64,000 nucleotides of DNA from Candidatus Mediterraneibacter merdipullorum. Lineage in GTDB: Bacteria > Bacillota > Clostridia > Lachnospirales > Lachnospiraceae. The translations under genes were made by a program, and so were the position numbers. The stretch lies in the NCBI GenBank assembly GCA_019117125.1, contig DXAL01000017.1, positions 1 to 64,000 of the forward strand, given 5' to 3'. Shown here one piece after another: positions 14,315 through 24,100 of this stretch; the stretch's first letter is position 1, and each line of letters starts with the position of its first letter. The notes under the pieces are model-generated. The model worked only from the letters and a program-made list of their open reading frames with translations. It did not search any database and was not told where the DNA came from.

Positions 14315-16324
14315 TCAGACGCGCAGCGCGTCTTCTGTTTCGGAGCTGTCTTTGCTGTCAGACTCTCCATGGTCCCCGTCATCTTCGTCGTCCCTTCTGG
14401 TGGGAATCGCGGTCGCGATGAGATGAATCACACCGATGATGATAAACGCAATGGTCCATTCATCCACCATGCCGATCAGACCTTTGAGCGGCTGTGTCAG
14501 GAAGAAGAGCAGGATAAGTAGGATGGATAATCCGCTTCCAATGAGTTTCCTTATCTTCTTCTGCCTGCAGTAAGAGTACTCGGTCAGCAGCATGGATACG
14601 ACCATCACTGCCAGGTTCACAAGAGCCAGCCCCTGTGGGAACATGCTCTTTAAGTCGTCCTCGGATACAGCTTCTGTTCCGCCTTCTCCGCCCTGTGCAC
14701 TCTCCTGCTCCTCAAGTTCTCTCTGCTGTGCGGCAATCTCTGCAGCCTCGGCAGCCTCAGCCGCCCGGGCGCTCATCTCGCCTGCGGTCGTGGTCCGGAC
14801 GCCGCCTGCGGATGCCGTATGGCTTCCGGGCGCCGTGTCTCCCGGTCTGTCTATATAGACTCTGTCGCCCGAGACTTCCACGTATTCAATCTCCGGTCCT
14901 TCCTCTTCGTACGGTGTGTACGCAATCGTAAAGAAGGAGAACTTGTCGCTTGCAAATGTCAGCTTCGTGCCGTCCGCACTCAATGTGCACTTCAGCCGCG
15001 TCACCACTCCGTCGTGGTTGCGGTATACCTCGTAGGTGTCTTTTCCCCGGAGCTCTGCCGGCAGCGTAAATGTAATCGTCACCGGATTGTCCGTCTCCTC
15101 AATCACGGTATTGACACCGTCTGAGAGGAACTGGTTAATCTCAAGGTCAAGGGAATAGTACCCTTTCTTCCCGCCTGCGGCCGCTTTCACTGCTTCCAGC
15201 GATTTCTCCGCCGTCTCCTCCCGCGGGATGGAAGCGATAAGCTGGATAATCAGCTTCTTACCGCCCTGCAGCAGGCTGTCGAAATCAGCCACGCCGCTTA
15301 AGCCTTCTGCTTCCACCTTTGTCATGCCGCTGGTCGCCAGTGTGACGACCTCACTGTACGCGCTCGTGCTTATCATAAAGTTGTAGACCGTCTCGATGCC
15401 GTATCTGGAAGCGGTCATCCGCACGAAGTAATTCTCGTTTGCTCTGATATCTTCCTTCGGCACGGTAAATGTCCCGTCTCCGTTGATTGCATAGCTGATG
15501 GCATTTCCGTCTTCATCAAGAACGGGGCTTCCCAGCATGTCTGTGAGCACTGCGCTTATAACTTCCGCATCATCCCGGAGCGTCGGGACGAATCCGATAT
15601 CTTCTGCAATGGCATCTCCCGCCATCGCCTCCTCATCCACCACGATTACATAACCTGTGGTCTCCGGGTCAAAGTCCGGATTCATGGTGATGCTCTCCGG
15701 AGCATCCACATCCAGCTCAAGGTCCAGTACCGGCTGGAGCATCTCCGGCGGAAGGGACGCGGACTTCTGCGTCTGGAAGGCGCTCAGAAGCGTCCTCTCA
15801 TTCACATTTGTCGCATAGTCCATAAATGCGCCCTGCTCCACGACCATGGTATAGGTCTGGTCCAGCTCCAGTTCAAGCGGCTCGCCATTCTCGTTGACGA
15901 ACTTCTCAAGCGGGATGGTGGCTTCGCTCGCCTTTGTCTCATCTTCCTCCAGCGGAATCTGGTCGGCTGTCTCTGTAATCTTCCGGCTGTAATTCCCGGC
16001 GATTGTCACCGCAAGCGCCGCTGTCAGCAGTATGTCTGTGACGACTCCCGCCTTCCCATGGAAGAAGCTGATGATGCCGGGGCGGAGCTTTGCCTTCGCC
16101 TCCCGGTAGTCTTCCGAGTCTTTCACCTTCCGCCACGCCAGCAGGAAAATGATGCTCCCAGCTGCAAGCCCGGTCCAGAAGAGGACTGCCAGGGCATACG
16201 CCGCGCTGTTCATCCGGGCGCCTTCGCTCTCCGAGAAGGGGAGCAGGAGGACCGATGCCGAACAGAGTACGTATCCGGTCAGGGATGCCGCCAGTAATCG
16301 TCTGCATTGTTGGTTCTGTTTCAT
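14315..16324 (-). CDS. large membrane protein of unknown function
   Basis: I do not recognise this 669-residue protein. Three hydrophobic segments at the N-terminus (about 8-29, 41-64 and 92-110) are followed by a long hydrophilic region (about 115-555) predicted to lie outside the membrane, then three more segments (about 565-585, 595-612 and 620-642) and a strongly acidic tail. The outer region ends in a beta-type domain (ITFTLPAELRGKDTYEV...KFSFFTIAYT) like the one at the C-terminus of the glucosaminidase at 10619-12892. An Ala/Glu-rich helix (AARAAEAAEAAEIAAQQRE-like) links it to the membrane. It precedes the AP2 gene by 21 bases and diverges from an XRE regulator. Confidence 0.75.
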   Translation of the reverse strand: MKQNQQCRRLLAASLTGYVLCSASVLLLPFSESEGARMNSAAYALAVLFWTGLAAGSIIFLLAWRKVKDSEDYREAKAKLRPGIISFFHGKAGVVTDILLTAALAVTIAGNYSRKITETADQIPLEEDETKASEATIPLEKFVNENGEPLELELDQTYTMVVEQGAFMDYATNVNERTLLSAFQTQKSASLPPEMLQPVLDLELDVDAPESITMNPDFDPETTGYVIVVDEEAMAGDAIAEDIGFVPTLRDDAEVISAVLTDMLGSPVLDEDGNAISYAINGDGTFTVPKEDIRANENYFVRMTASRYGIETVYNFMISTSAYSEVVTLATSGMTKVEAEGLSGVADFDSLLQGGKKLIIQLIASIPREETAEKSLEAVKAAAGGKKGYYSLDLEINQFLSDGVNTVIEETDNPVTITFTLPAELRGKDTYEVYRNHDGVVTRLKCTLSADGTKLTFASDKFSFFTIAYTPYEEEGPEIEYVEVSGDRVYIDRPGDTAPGSHTASAGGVRTTTAGEMSARAAEAAEAAEIAAQQRELEEQESAQGGEGGTEAVSEDDLKSMFPQGLALVNLAVMVVSMLLTEYSYCRQKKIRKLIGSGLSILLILLFFLTQPLKGLIGMVDEWTIAFIIIGVIHLIATAIPTRRDDEDDGDHGESDSKDSSETEDALRV

Positions 16325-16529
16325 GTATCTTTCACCTCATCTTACCGGCAGGGAAGCCCCTGCCCTTCGTTCCGGTCCCGATGCATAACCTCATGGTTTG
16401 GACCAGTAACATACTCTGTATTACACCTTCCAAAACAGTAAAATGCAACTATGAGCATATGTTTTTTCTACTCACAGCATATTTTTATTCTCTTTGGTCC
16501 ATTGTACAGTAGAGGATGGAGGTTTCTAT

Positions 16530-16865
16530 ATGCAGTATTCAGATTTTGGCAGAAGGATCCGCGAAGAGCGGAAAAAACTGGGCATGACCCAGGAGAAACT
16601 CGCAGAAGATGTAAATCTTTCTACTGCTTATATCGGACAGATTGAACGCGGCGAGAGAAGCCCTACGCTGGAAAATGTCGTCGCCATCGCAAACCGTCTC
16701 GGCGTGACCGTCGACTACCTGCTCTCGGATTCCGTGGAGCCGGACGGCAGTCTGGCATTAAACCTGTGGCTTCAGTTAATGGAGGGCCGGACAGACTACG
16801 AACAGAGAATGGCTGTCAATGTGATAAAGGCATTATTTCTTTCACTGGATGAAAAGGAGGATTAA
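16530..16865 (+). CDS. XRE-family transcriptional regulator
   Basis: A 111-residue protein with a Cro/CI-type helix-turn-helix at residues about 6-60 (FGRRIREERKKLGMTQEKLA, then TAYIGQIERGERSPTLENV), followed by a short helical tail that may mediate dimerisation. The ATG at 16530 has GGATGGAGG seven bases upstream; an ATG-less extension upstream of it has no ribosome site. It is divergent from the membrane protein/AP2 pair, so regulation of that pair or of itself is plausible but not shown. It ends at the terminator shared with tRNA-Leu. Confidence 0.9.
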   Translation: MQYSDFGRRIREERKKLGMTQEKLAEDVNLSTAYIGQIERGERSPTLENVVAIANRLGVTVDYLLSDSVEPDGSLALNLWLQLMEGRTDYEQRMAVNVIKALFLSLDEKED

Positions 16866-16921
16866 AAAGGAAAAATGAACTGCATGCATGAATACCTGTA
16901 TGCAAAAGCGGTAGATAAGCG

Positions 16922-16975
16922 AAAAACAGGACATGTACAGATGAGGTTGTCCCTCACCGGTACACGTCCTGTTTT
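16922..16975. terminator. bidirectional terminator of xre and tRNA-Leu
   Basis: AAAACAGGAC and GTCCTGTTTT form the base of a long hairpin with an inner GATGAGG/CCTCACC stem. The minus-strand copy ends in TTTTTC after the tRNA; the plus-strand copy ends in TTTTCC after the XRE gene. Confidence 0.85.
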
Positions 16976-16989
16976 CCTGTTCCGAACCG

Positions 16990-17069
16990 TGCCGCTGGCC
17001 GGACTCGAACCGGCACGGTTTCCCGCTTGATTTTGAGTCAAGTGCGTCTGCCAATTCCGCCACAGCGGC
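16990..17069 (-). tRNA. tRNA-Leu (anticodon CAA)
   Basis: Minus strand. The acceptor stem GCCGCTG pairs with CAGCGGC; the D arm is GCGGAATTGGCAGACGC; the anticodon stem CTTGA/TCAAG encloses the loop CTCAAAA, giving CAA, which reads UUG. A variable arm CGGGAAACCGT and the T arm GCCGGTTCGAGTCCGGC follow. The variable arm of class II type and the discriminator A fit leucine. CCA is not encoded. Confidence 0.95.
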
Positions 17070-17105
17070 TCGTATAAGGCTTCCGTCTTCCGGAAGCCGC
17101 ATTTG

Positions 17106-17134
17106 ATTATATCATCTTTTTGTCTGATTTACAA
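17106..17134 (-). promoter_or_regulatory. tRNA-Leu promoter overlapping the end of lysA
   Basis: TTGTAA (17129-17134) and a perfect TATAAT (17106-17111) are 17 bases apart on the minus strand. The -35 lies inside the last codons of lysA. A short hairpin GGCTTCC/GGAAGCC (17078-17098) sits between promoter and tRNA. Confidence 0.75.
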
Positions 17135-18395
17135 GTTTTTTTCCGATGTCAAAGCAGTCGAACGTGGCGAAGTAATCCTCCGGCGTCTCCGCCCTCCGGA
17201 TGAGCTGCACGCTCCCGTCCTCTTTGAAGAGGAGCTCCGCCGATTTCAGCTTGCCGTTGTAATTGTATCCCATGGAGAATCCGTGGGCGCCTGCATCGTG
17301 TATCACCAGGTAATCTCCCGGCTCCACTTCCGGCAGCATCCGGTCGATGGCGAACTTGTCGTTATTCTCGCACAGGGAGCCGGTCACGTCATACTTGTGG
17401 TCGCAGGGCGCATCCTCTTTGCCCAGGACCGTGATGTGGTGATATGCGCCGTACATGGCGGGGCGCATCAGGTTCACCGCGCAGGCGTCTACGCCGATGT
17501 AGTCTTTGTATGTGTGCTTCTCGTGGATTGCTTTCGTCACCAGGCAGCCGTAGGGTCCCATCATGTAGCGTCCCAGTTCGGTGTAGATTGCCACATCGCC
17601 CATGCCTGCCGGCACGAGTACTTCCTCGTACACTTTCCGGACGCCCTCGCCGATGGCGCGGATGTCATTGGGCTCCTGGTCCGGACGGTAGGGGATGCCG
17701 ATGCCGCCGGACAGATTGATGAACCCGATATGGACGCCCGCCTCTTTTGAGAGGCGCACTGCCTGCTCGAAGAGGATTTTCGCCAGCATCGGATAATAAT
17801 CGTTGGTCACGGTATTGCTTGCAAGGAACGCGTGGAGCCCGAACTCCTTCGCTCCTTTTTCCTTCAGTATCCTGTAAGCCTCTGTAATCTGGTCTGCCGT
17901 CATGCCGTATTTGGCGTCGCCCGGATTGTCCATGATGTCATTGCTTATCTTGAAGAGCCCGCCGGGATTGAACCGGCAGCTGATAGTCTCCGGGATATGA
18001 CCGATGACCCTCTCCAGGAAATCGATGTGGGTGATATCGTCCAGGTTGATGATGGCTCCCAGACGGTCCGCCAGACGGAAATCTTCTTCCGGCGTGTCGT
18101 TGGATGAGAACATGATATCCTCTCCCCGGATGTCCAGCGCGTCGGAGAGCATCAGCTCCGTGTAGGAAGAGCAGTCGCAGCCGCAGCCGTACTCTTTCAG
18201 TATCCGGATAAGGAACGGATTGGGCGTCGCCTTTACCGCAAAGTACTCTTTGTAGCCCGGATTCCAGGCAAATGCCTCTTTCAGCGCCTCCGCGTTCCTG
18301 CGGATGCCCCTCTCATCATAGAGGTGGAACGGCGTGGGATAAGTCTTTACGATTTCCTCGATCTGCTCTTTTGTCACGAATGGTCTCTTTGTCAT
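17112..18395 (-). CDS. lysA: diaminopimelate decarboxylase family protein
   Basis: A 427-residue PLP enzyme of fold type III that is expected to decarboxylate meso-diaminopimelate to lysine. Visible marks are YFAVKATPNP near residue 50 (the Lys that binds PLP), LSGGIGIPY (phosphate loop) and GSLCENNDKFA with DAGAHGFSMGYNYN (active site from the partner subunit). The usual HxGSQ is HAFLASN here, so the protein belongs to a divergent clade and its substrate could differ from classical LysA. The start MTKRPFV at 18395 has AAAGGAG nine bases upstream; the longer frame from 18422 would place the ribosome site inside the gene. Confidence 0.85.
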   Translation of the reverse strand: MTKRPFVTKEQIEEIVKTYPTPFHLYDERGIRRNAEALKEAFAWNPGYKEYFAVKATPNPFLIRILKEYGCGCDCSSYTELMLSDALDIRGEDIMFSSNDTPEEDFRLADRLGAIINLDDITHIDFLERVIGHIPETISCRFNPGGLFKISNDIMDNPGDAKYGMTADQITEAYRILKEKGAKEFGLHAFLASNTVTNDYYPMLAKILFEQAVRLSKEAGVHIGFINLSGGIGIPYRPDQEPNDIRAIGEGVRKVYEEVLVPAGMGDVAIYTELGRYMMGPYGCLVTKAIHEKHTYKDYIGVDACAVNLMRPAMYGAYHHITVLGKEDAPCDHKYDVTGSLCENNDKFAIDRMLPEVEPGDYLVIHDAGAHGFSMGYNYNGKLKSAELLFKEDGSVQLIRRAETPEDYFATFDCFDIGKKLVNQTKR

Positions 18396-18501
18396 CTGCT
18401 GCATCTCCTTTATTGTATACACGCATGCGGGTATGCGCGCACGTATCTTTCTGTATTTGCTATTGCATTTCCTGCTGTATTCCTGTGCGCCTGCGGACCG
18501 T

Positions 18502-19938
18502 CTATTCGACCGTCGCGATGCGCATCATGTTGCTCGTCGTCGTATGCTCCTGGCGGATGTTCTGGGAGGGAATCCCTGCCGTCAGTACGACCACGTCGCC
18601 CGGTTCGATATACTGCTTCACTGTGGCAAGCTCGATGGCGCCGTTGCAGATATCATCGGTGGTCTTGAACTGGATGGTCTTGAGCGGGCGCACGCCCCAG
18701 TAGATGGACATTCTCCGAAGCGTCCGCTCGTTGGGCGTCACGCCGAGGATTTCCTGCTTCGGGCGCAGGTTGGATACGACCCTCGTGGTAGCTCCGCTCA
18801 CCGTCGGCGTGATGATGCATTTTGCATCCAGGTTTGCCGCCGCCAGCACGGAAGAATATCCGATGGCGCTGGAAAGTCCGCTCTTTAACTGCTCTCCCGC
18901 CTTATTGAGCATCATCTCATAGTCCAGGTGCTGCTCCGTGTTCTCGATGATGTGGACCATCATCTGGAGCGCCTCCAGGGGGTACTTGCCCTGCGCAGTC
19001 TCGCCGGAGAGCATGACGGCGTCCGTCCCGTCGTAAACCGCATTTGCCACGTCAGTCACTTCCGCACGGGTGGGGCGGGGATTGCGTATCATGGAATCCA
19101 GCATCTGGGTGGCGGTGATGACGGTCTTGAAGTTGCTGTTGCACTTCTGTATCATCATCTTCTGGAGATAAGGCACTTCCTCTGCCGGGATTTCCACGCC
19201 CAGGTCGCCTCTTGCCACCATGATGCCGTCCGCCGCGCGGATAATCTCATCAATGTTCCGGATGCCTTCCGCGTTTTCAATCTTGGCGATGATGGGGATG
19301 TAGGGCGCTCCCAGCTCCTTTAAGTAGGCTTTTATCTCCAGCACGCACTCTGCATTGCGCACAAAGGACGCCGCGATGAAGTCGATGCCCTGCTCCACGC
19401 CGAAGCGCAGGTCGTCTTTGTCTTTCTCTGTGATGGCAGGCAGGCGCACCGCCACATTCGGCACGTTGACGCCTTTCTTCTCGCCGAGCTCGCCGCCGTT
19501 TACCACCTCGCAGCGGATTTCCCTGTCCGTCTTTGAGAGGACTGTAAGCCCGATGAGCCCGTCGTCGATGAGGATGGTGCTGCCCCGGTCCACATCTTCC
19601 GGCAGCCCTTCATAAGTAATGGACACTTTTGATGCGTCGCCTTCCACGTCCTCCGTGGTGAGGGTAAAGGGCGCGCCGTTTTCCAGCATGACCTTCTTCC
19701 CGCCCTTCAGTCTGCCGGTGCGGATTTCCGGTCCTTTCGTGTCCAGCAGGATGGCGGTGTTGGAGTGGAGTTCCTCCCGCAGCTGCTTGAGCATATCCAT
19801 CCTGCCCTTCTGCTCTTCATGGTCGCCGTGGGAGAAGTTGAACCGCGCCACGTCCATCCCGTTGAGGATGAGATTCTTCATCAGTTCGCGGTCATTTGTA
19901 TTCGGTCCCATCGTACATACTACTTTCGTCTTTTTCAT
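18502..19938 (-). CDS. pyk: pyruvate kinase
   Basis: Pyk converts phosphoenolpyruvate and ADP to pyruvate and ATP. The 478-residue protein has KKTKVVCTMGPNTND at the start, FNFSHGDHEE, LLDTKGPEIRTG, and the active-site segments IAKIENAEG (catalytic Lys) and MVARGDLGVEIP. It lacks the extra PEP-utiliser domain of Bacillus Pyk and so has the compact length. The ATG at 19938 has AAAGGAA upstream; an in-frame ATG at 19977 would add 13 residues without family support. lysA follows after about 106 bases. Confidence 0.97.
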   Translation of the reverse strand: MKKTKVVCTMGPNTNDRELMKNLILNGMDVARFNFSHGDHEEQKGRMDMLKQLREELHSNTAILLDTKGPEIRTGRLKGGKKVMLENGAPFTLTTEDVEGDASKVSITYEGLPEDVDRGSTILIDDGLIGLTVLSKTDREIRCEVVNGGELGEKKGVNVPNVAVRLPAITEKDKDDLRFGVEQGIDFIAASFVRNAECVLEIKAYLKELGAPYIPIIAKIENAEGIRNIDEIIRAADGIMVARGDLGVEIPAEEVPYLQKMMIQKCNSNFKTVITATQMLDSMIRNPRPTRAEVTDVANAVYDGTDAVMLSGETAQGKYPLEALQMMVHIIENTEQHLDYEMMLNKAGEQLKSGLSSAIGYSSVLAAANLDAKCIITPTVSGATTRVVSNLRPKQEILGVTPNERTLRRMSIYWGVRPLKTIQFKTTDDICNGAIELATVKQYIEPGDVVVLTAGIPSQNIRQEHTTTSNMMRIATVE

Positions 19939-19994
19939 ATCTGAATCGATTCCTTTCCTGATGTCATTTTGCTTCATCTCTGCCTTGTTTTATC

Positions 19995-20047
19995 GTATCT
20001 CTGCCATCTCTGCTGTATCTCTGCCATCTCTGCTGTATCTCTGCCAT
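19995..20047. repeat. 20-bp tandem repeat, about 2.6 copies
   Basis: The unit GTATCTCTGCCATCTCTGCT occurs twice exactly and a third time as its first 13 bases, in the spacer between the rhomboid-like gene and pyk. It looks like a recent slippage product in non-coding DNA. Confidence 0.9.
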
Positions 20048-20064
20048 ATACAGCCGTCCTACTC

Positions 20065-20907
20065 TTACTTCACGTGCTCGTGGGTGAAGAGATGGTCCTG
20101 GCAGTATTCATAGTTCCCGTTGCACTTGGAGCAGAAACGGAACTCCAGGCACGGGTCGTCCAGCTCTGTCCGCCCGCAGACCGCGCAGCGGTGCTTCGCT
20201 CCGTTGGAATACTTCATGTGCGGAGCCGACTGGCGCCTGTACTTTGCCCTGCGTGCCTGCTCTCCCGGCCGGAAGCGCTTCTTCCTGCCTGACAGGAAGA
20301 AGATGACGAAGTTCAGAAGGGATGCCCCGATTGCCACCCTTGTCATCAGACCGCCCCGGATGAAGTAGTACGCCGCCATCACGACGTAGACGAGCGCCAT
20401 CCATTTCATCTTGATGGGCAGGATGAAGTATAAGAGCACCTCCATATCCGGGTAGATTGCCGCAAACGCAAGGAAGATGGACATGGTGATGTAGTTGGTG
20501 CTGACCATGCCGATCATGGAAAGCGGCACCTCCACGCCGTAGCGGAAATAGAAAAAGGCATAGAGCCCGAATTCCGCCAGGACGGTGAAGAACAGTCCGG
20601 AGAAGATGTATACATTGTACCGGAAGCTCCCCCATGTCCGCTCCAGCGCGGTCCCAAGCGAATAGTACAAAAGCACGAGGAACGCCAGGGATATCAGGTT
20701 CGTCGTGGGCGGGATGAGCACCCAGGAGATGATGCGCCACACCTGTCCCTTTAAAATCAGGGCGGGTTCCAGCGTCAGATATCCAATCATGTCCGGCATG
20801 AGCCATACCACGCCGAAGCCGATCACGTATCCGGCGAGCAGGAATACCGTCAGGTTTGGTATCGCGAAACGTCCGAATTTTCTTTCCAGTTTATCCAGCC
20901 AGTTCAA
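20065..20907 (-). CDS. rhomboid-fold membrane protein without catalytic residues, zinc-ribbon tail
   Basis: A 280-residue protein with about six hydrophobic segments between residues 15 and 210, arranged like rhomboid proteases; WRIISWVLIPP in the first loop and GTALERTWGSFRYN correspond to conserved rhomboid regions. The serine motif GxSG is replaced by GMVST, and no His is found in the last helix (MTRVAIGASLLNFVIFF), so it should not be a protease. The cytosolic tail has CAVCG...FCSKC...YCQDHLFTHEH (about 240-278), a probable zinc ribbon. It has its own promoter and may be cotranscribed with pyk, 126 bases downstream. The function is unknown. Confidence 0.75.
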   Translation of the reverse strand: MNWLDKLERKFGRFAIPNLTVFLLAGYVIGFGVVWLMPDMIGYLTLEPALILKGQVWRIISWVLIPPTTNLISLAFLVLLYYSLGTALERTWGSFRYNVYIFSGLFFTVLAEFGLYAFFYFRYGVEVPLSMIGMVSTNYITMSIFLAFAAIYPDMEVLLYFILPIKMKWMALVYVVMAAYYFIRGGLMTRVAIGASLLNFVIFFLSGRKKRFRPGEQARRAKYRRQSAPHMKYSNGAKHRCAVCGRTELDDPCLEFRFCSKCNGNYEYCQDHLFTHEHVK

Positions 20908-20984
20908 GATGTCTGCTCCTTTTTTCTATATTGTTCTTACCTGTTAGTGACAGTTCTTACCGCCAAAAGCGATAGTCCTATACA

Positions 20985-21013
20985 ATGATACCTTCTGCCC
21001 TGATGTTTGTCAA
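20985..21013 (-). promoter_or_regulatory. promoter of the rhomboid-like gene
   Basis: Minus strand TTGACA (21008-21013), 17 bases, TATCAT (20985-20990). Confidence 0.8.
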
Positions 21014-21048
21014 ACGCTAAGTTGTTAATAAGTTGTAAATAATACCGA

Positions 21049-21077
21049 TTGTCTTTTTCAATATTCTGTCGTATAAT
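21049..21077 (+). promoter_or_regulatory. promoter of the activase/dehydratase gene
   Basis: TTGTCT (21049-21054), 17 bases, TATAAT (21072-21077). It is divergent from the rhomboid-like gene promoter. Confidence 0.8.
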
Positions 21078-21158
21078 GTAGGATGCTGTAAAATGTGGGA
21101 ACACATTTAAATAAGAAATAACACATATATATCATACAGAAGATTGGAGAATCTATAC

Positions 21159-24100
21159 ATGAATCCAAAGGAATTACATACGCTTGGAATCGACATCGGT
21201 TCCACGACCGTTAAGATTGCCATCCTGGACGAGGAAAACGAGGTGCTCTTCTCAGACTATGAGCGGCACTATGCCAATATCCAGGAGACGCTCTCGGACC
21301 TTTTGGGACGCGCCCTGTACAAGCTGGGTCCCATCCACGTCTGCCCCGTCATCACGGGAAGCGGCGGTCTGACGCTTGCGAAGAACCTGGACGTGCCTTT
21401 CGTGCAGGAAGTCATCGCCGTGTCCACTGCCCTGCAGGACTATGCGCCCCAGACAGACGTTGCCATCGAGCTGGGCGGCGAGGATGCGAAGATTATCTAT
21501 TTTGAAGGGGGCAATGTGGAGCAGCGGATGAACGGCGTCTGCGCCGGCGGCACCGGGTCCTTTATCGACCAGATGGCGTCCCTCCTCCAGACAGACGCTT
21601 CCGGCCTGAACGAGTATGCGAAGAACTATCAGGCGCTCTACTCCATCGCCGCACGCTGCGGCGTGTTTGCGAAATCAGACATCCAGCCCCTCATCAATGA
21701 CGGGGCTTCCAGGGAAGACCTTGCCGCGTCCATCTTCCAGGCTGTAGTGAACCAGACCATCAGCGGACTTGCCTGCGGCAAACCCATCCGGGGACATGTG
21801 GCGTTCCTGGGCGGCCCCCTCCACTTCCTCTCGGAGCTGCGGGCAGCCTTTATCCGCACCCTGAAGCTTGACGACGAGCACATCATCGCGCCGAACCATT
21901 CCCATCTGTTCGCAGCCATCGGTTCCGCGCTGAATTCCAAGAAAGACACCGTCGTCGCCCTCCGGGAACTCCAGAACCGTCTGGAGCGGAAGGTGAAGAT
22001 GGAGATTGAGGTGGAGCGTCTGGAGCCCCTCTTTGCCTCCAACGCGGAATACGAAGCATTTACCGCACGCCATGCGAAGCATCAGGTCCCGGTCAAGGAC
22101 CTTGCCACCTATAAAGGAAAGGCGTTCCTCGGCATCGACGCGGGCTCTACCACCACGAAAGCCGCTCTTGTGGGCGAGGACGGCACCCTGCTCTACTCGT
22201 TCTACCACAACAATGACGGCGACCCGCTGGGAACGACCATCGCCGCCATCAAAGACATCTATGCCCAGCTCCCGGAGGACGTGGAAATCGTACACTCCTG
22301 CTCCACCGGCTACGGCGAAGCGCTCATCAAGGCAGCGCTCATGCTGGACGAGGGCGAGGTGGAAACGGTGGCCCATTTCTACGCCGCCGCTTTCTTCGAG
22401 CCGGATGTAGACTGCATCCTGGACATCGGCGGCCAGGATATGAAATGCATCAAGATAAAGAACCAGACCGTAGACAGCGTACAGCTCAACGAGGCATGCT
22501 CTTCGGGATGCGGCTCCTTTATCGAGACCTTTGCCAAATCCCTGAACTACAGCGTGGAGGATTTCGCCCATGAGGCGCTCTACGCGCAGAATCCCATTGA
22601 CCTTGGGACCCGCTGTACAGTATTTATGAACTCCAAAGTCAAGCAGGCGCAGAAGGAAGGCGCCTCTGTGGCGGATATCTCCGCCGGACTTGCCTACTCG
22701 GTCATCAAGAACGCGCTCTTTAAGGTCATCAAGGTCTCCAGCGCATCCGAGCTGGGGAACCACATCGTCGTACAGGGCGGTACCTTCTACAACAATGCGG
22801 TTCTCCGCAGCTTCGAGAAGATTGCAGGATGCGACGCCATCCGCCCGGACATTGCGGGCATCATGGGAGCTTTCGGCGCGGCGCTCATCGCCCGCGAACG
22901 CTACACGGACTGCGAGGGGACGACCATGCTCTCCATCGACGACATCCGGTCCATGGAGTACTCCACGACCATGACCAAATGCCGCGGATGCACGAACACC
23001 TGCCGCCTGACCATCAATCATTTCAGCGGAGGCAGGAAGTTCATCACCGGCAACCGCTGCGAGCGGGGTCTGGGCAAAGAAAAGGCAAAGAATACCATGC
23101 CGAACCTCTTTGACTACAAGCTGCACCGCTATTTCGACTACGAACCCCTCTCCGAAGCGGAGGCTGCGCGGGGCGAGATTGGCATCCCCCGGGTGCTCAA
23201 TATGTACGAGAACTATCCGTTCTGGTTTACATTTTTCACGAAGCTGGGATTCCGGGTGGTGCTCTCTCCGGCTTCCACGAGAAAGATATACGAGCTGGGC
23301 ATCGAATCCATCCCAAGCGAGTCCGAGTGCTATCCGGCGAAGCTGGCGCACGGGCATGTACAGTGGCTTATCAACAAGGGCGTGAAGCACATCTTCTACC
23401 CCTCCGTCCCCTACGAGCGCAATGAGTTCCAGGAGGCGAACAACCACTACAACTGCCCCATCGTCACCTCCTACCCGGAGAATATCAAGAACAACATGGA
23501 CGCCATTGTAAACGGCGAGGTAGACTTCATCCATCCGTTTTTGAACCTGCAGAGCGAGGAGACCATCTCCTACCGGCTCATCGAAGAGCTGGGCGGGAAA
23601 TTCTCCCTCTCCGACAGTGAGATAACAGCCGCCGTCCACGACGCCTGGACGGAGCTGGCAGCATGCCGCGAGGATATGCGAAAGAAAGGCGAAGAGACCA
23701 TCCGGTTCCTGAAGGAGACCGGCAACCGGGGCATCGTCCTGGCCGGACGTCCGTACCACATCGACCCGGAGGTCAATCACGGTCTGCCGGAGATGATTAC
23801 GTCCTACAACATCGCCGTGCTGACAGAAGACTCAGTCTCCCACCTCCATCAGGTGGAGCGCCCGTTAAATGTCATGGATCAGTGGATGTACCACTCCAGG
23901 CTGTACGCGGCGGCAAACTATGTAAAGACAACCGAGAATCTGGACCTCATCCAGCTCAACTCCTTCGGCTGCGGTCTGGACGCCGTGACAACGGACGAAG
24001 TGGCAGATATCCTGACCGGTTCCGATAAGATATACACGACGCTGAAGATTGACGAGGTCAACAACCTGGGCGCGGCGCGCATCCGCGTGCGCTCCCTGCT

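Noticed and set aside
21675-23780. A 701-codon open frame on the minus strand
   Set aside because: It lies wholly inside the activase/dehydratase gene, in the frame that stays open when the sense gene uses GC-rich third positions. It has no ribosome site and no recognisable domain.
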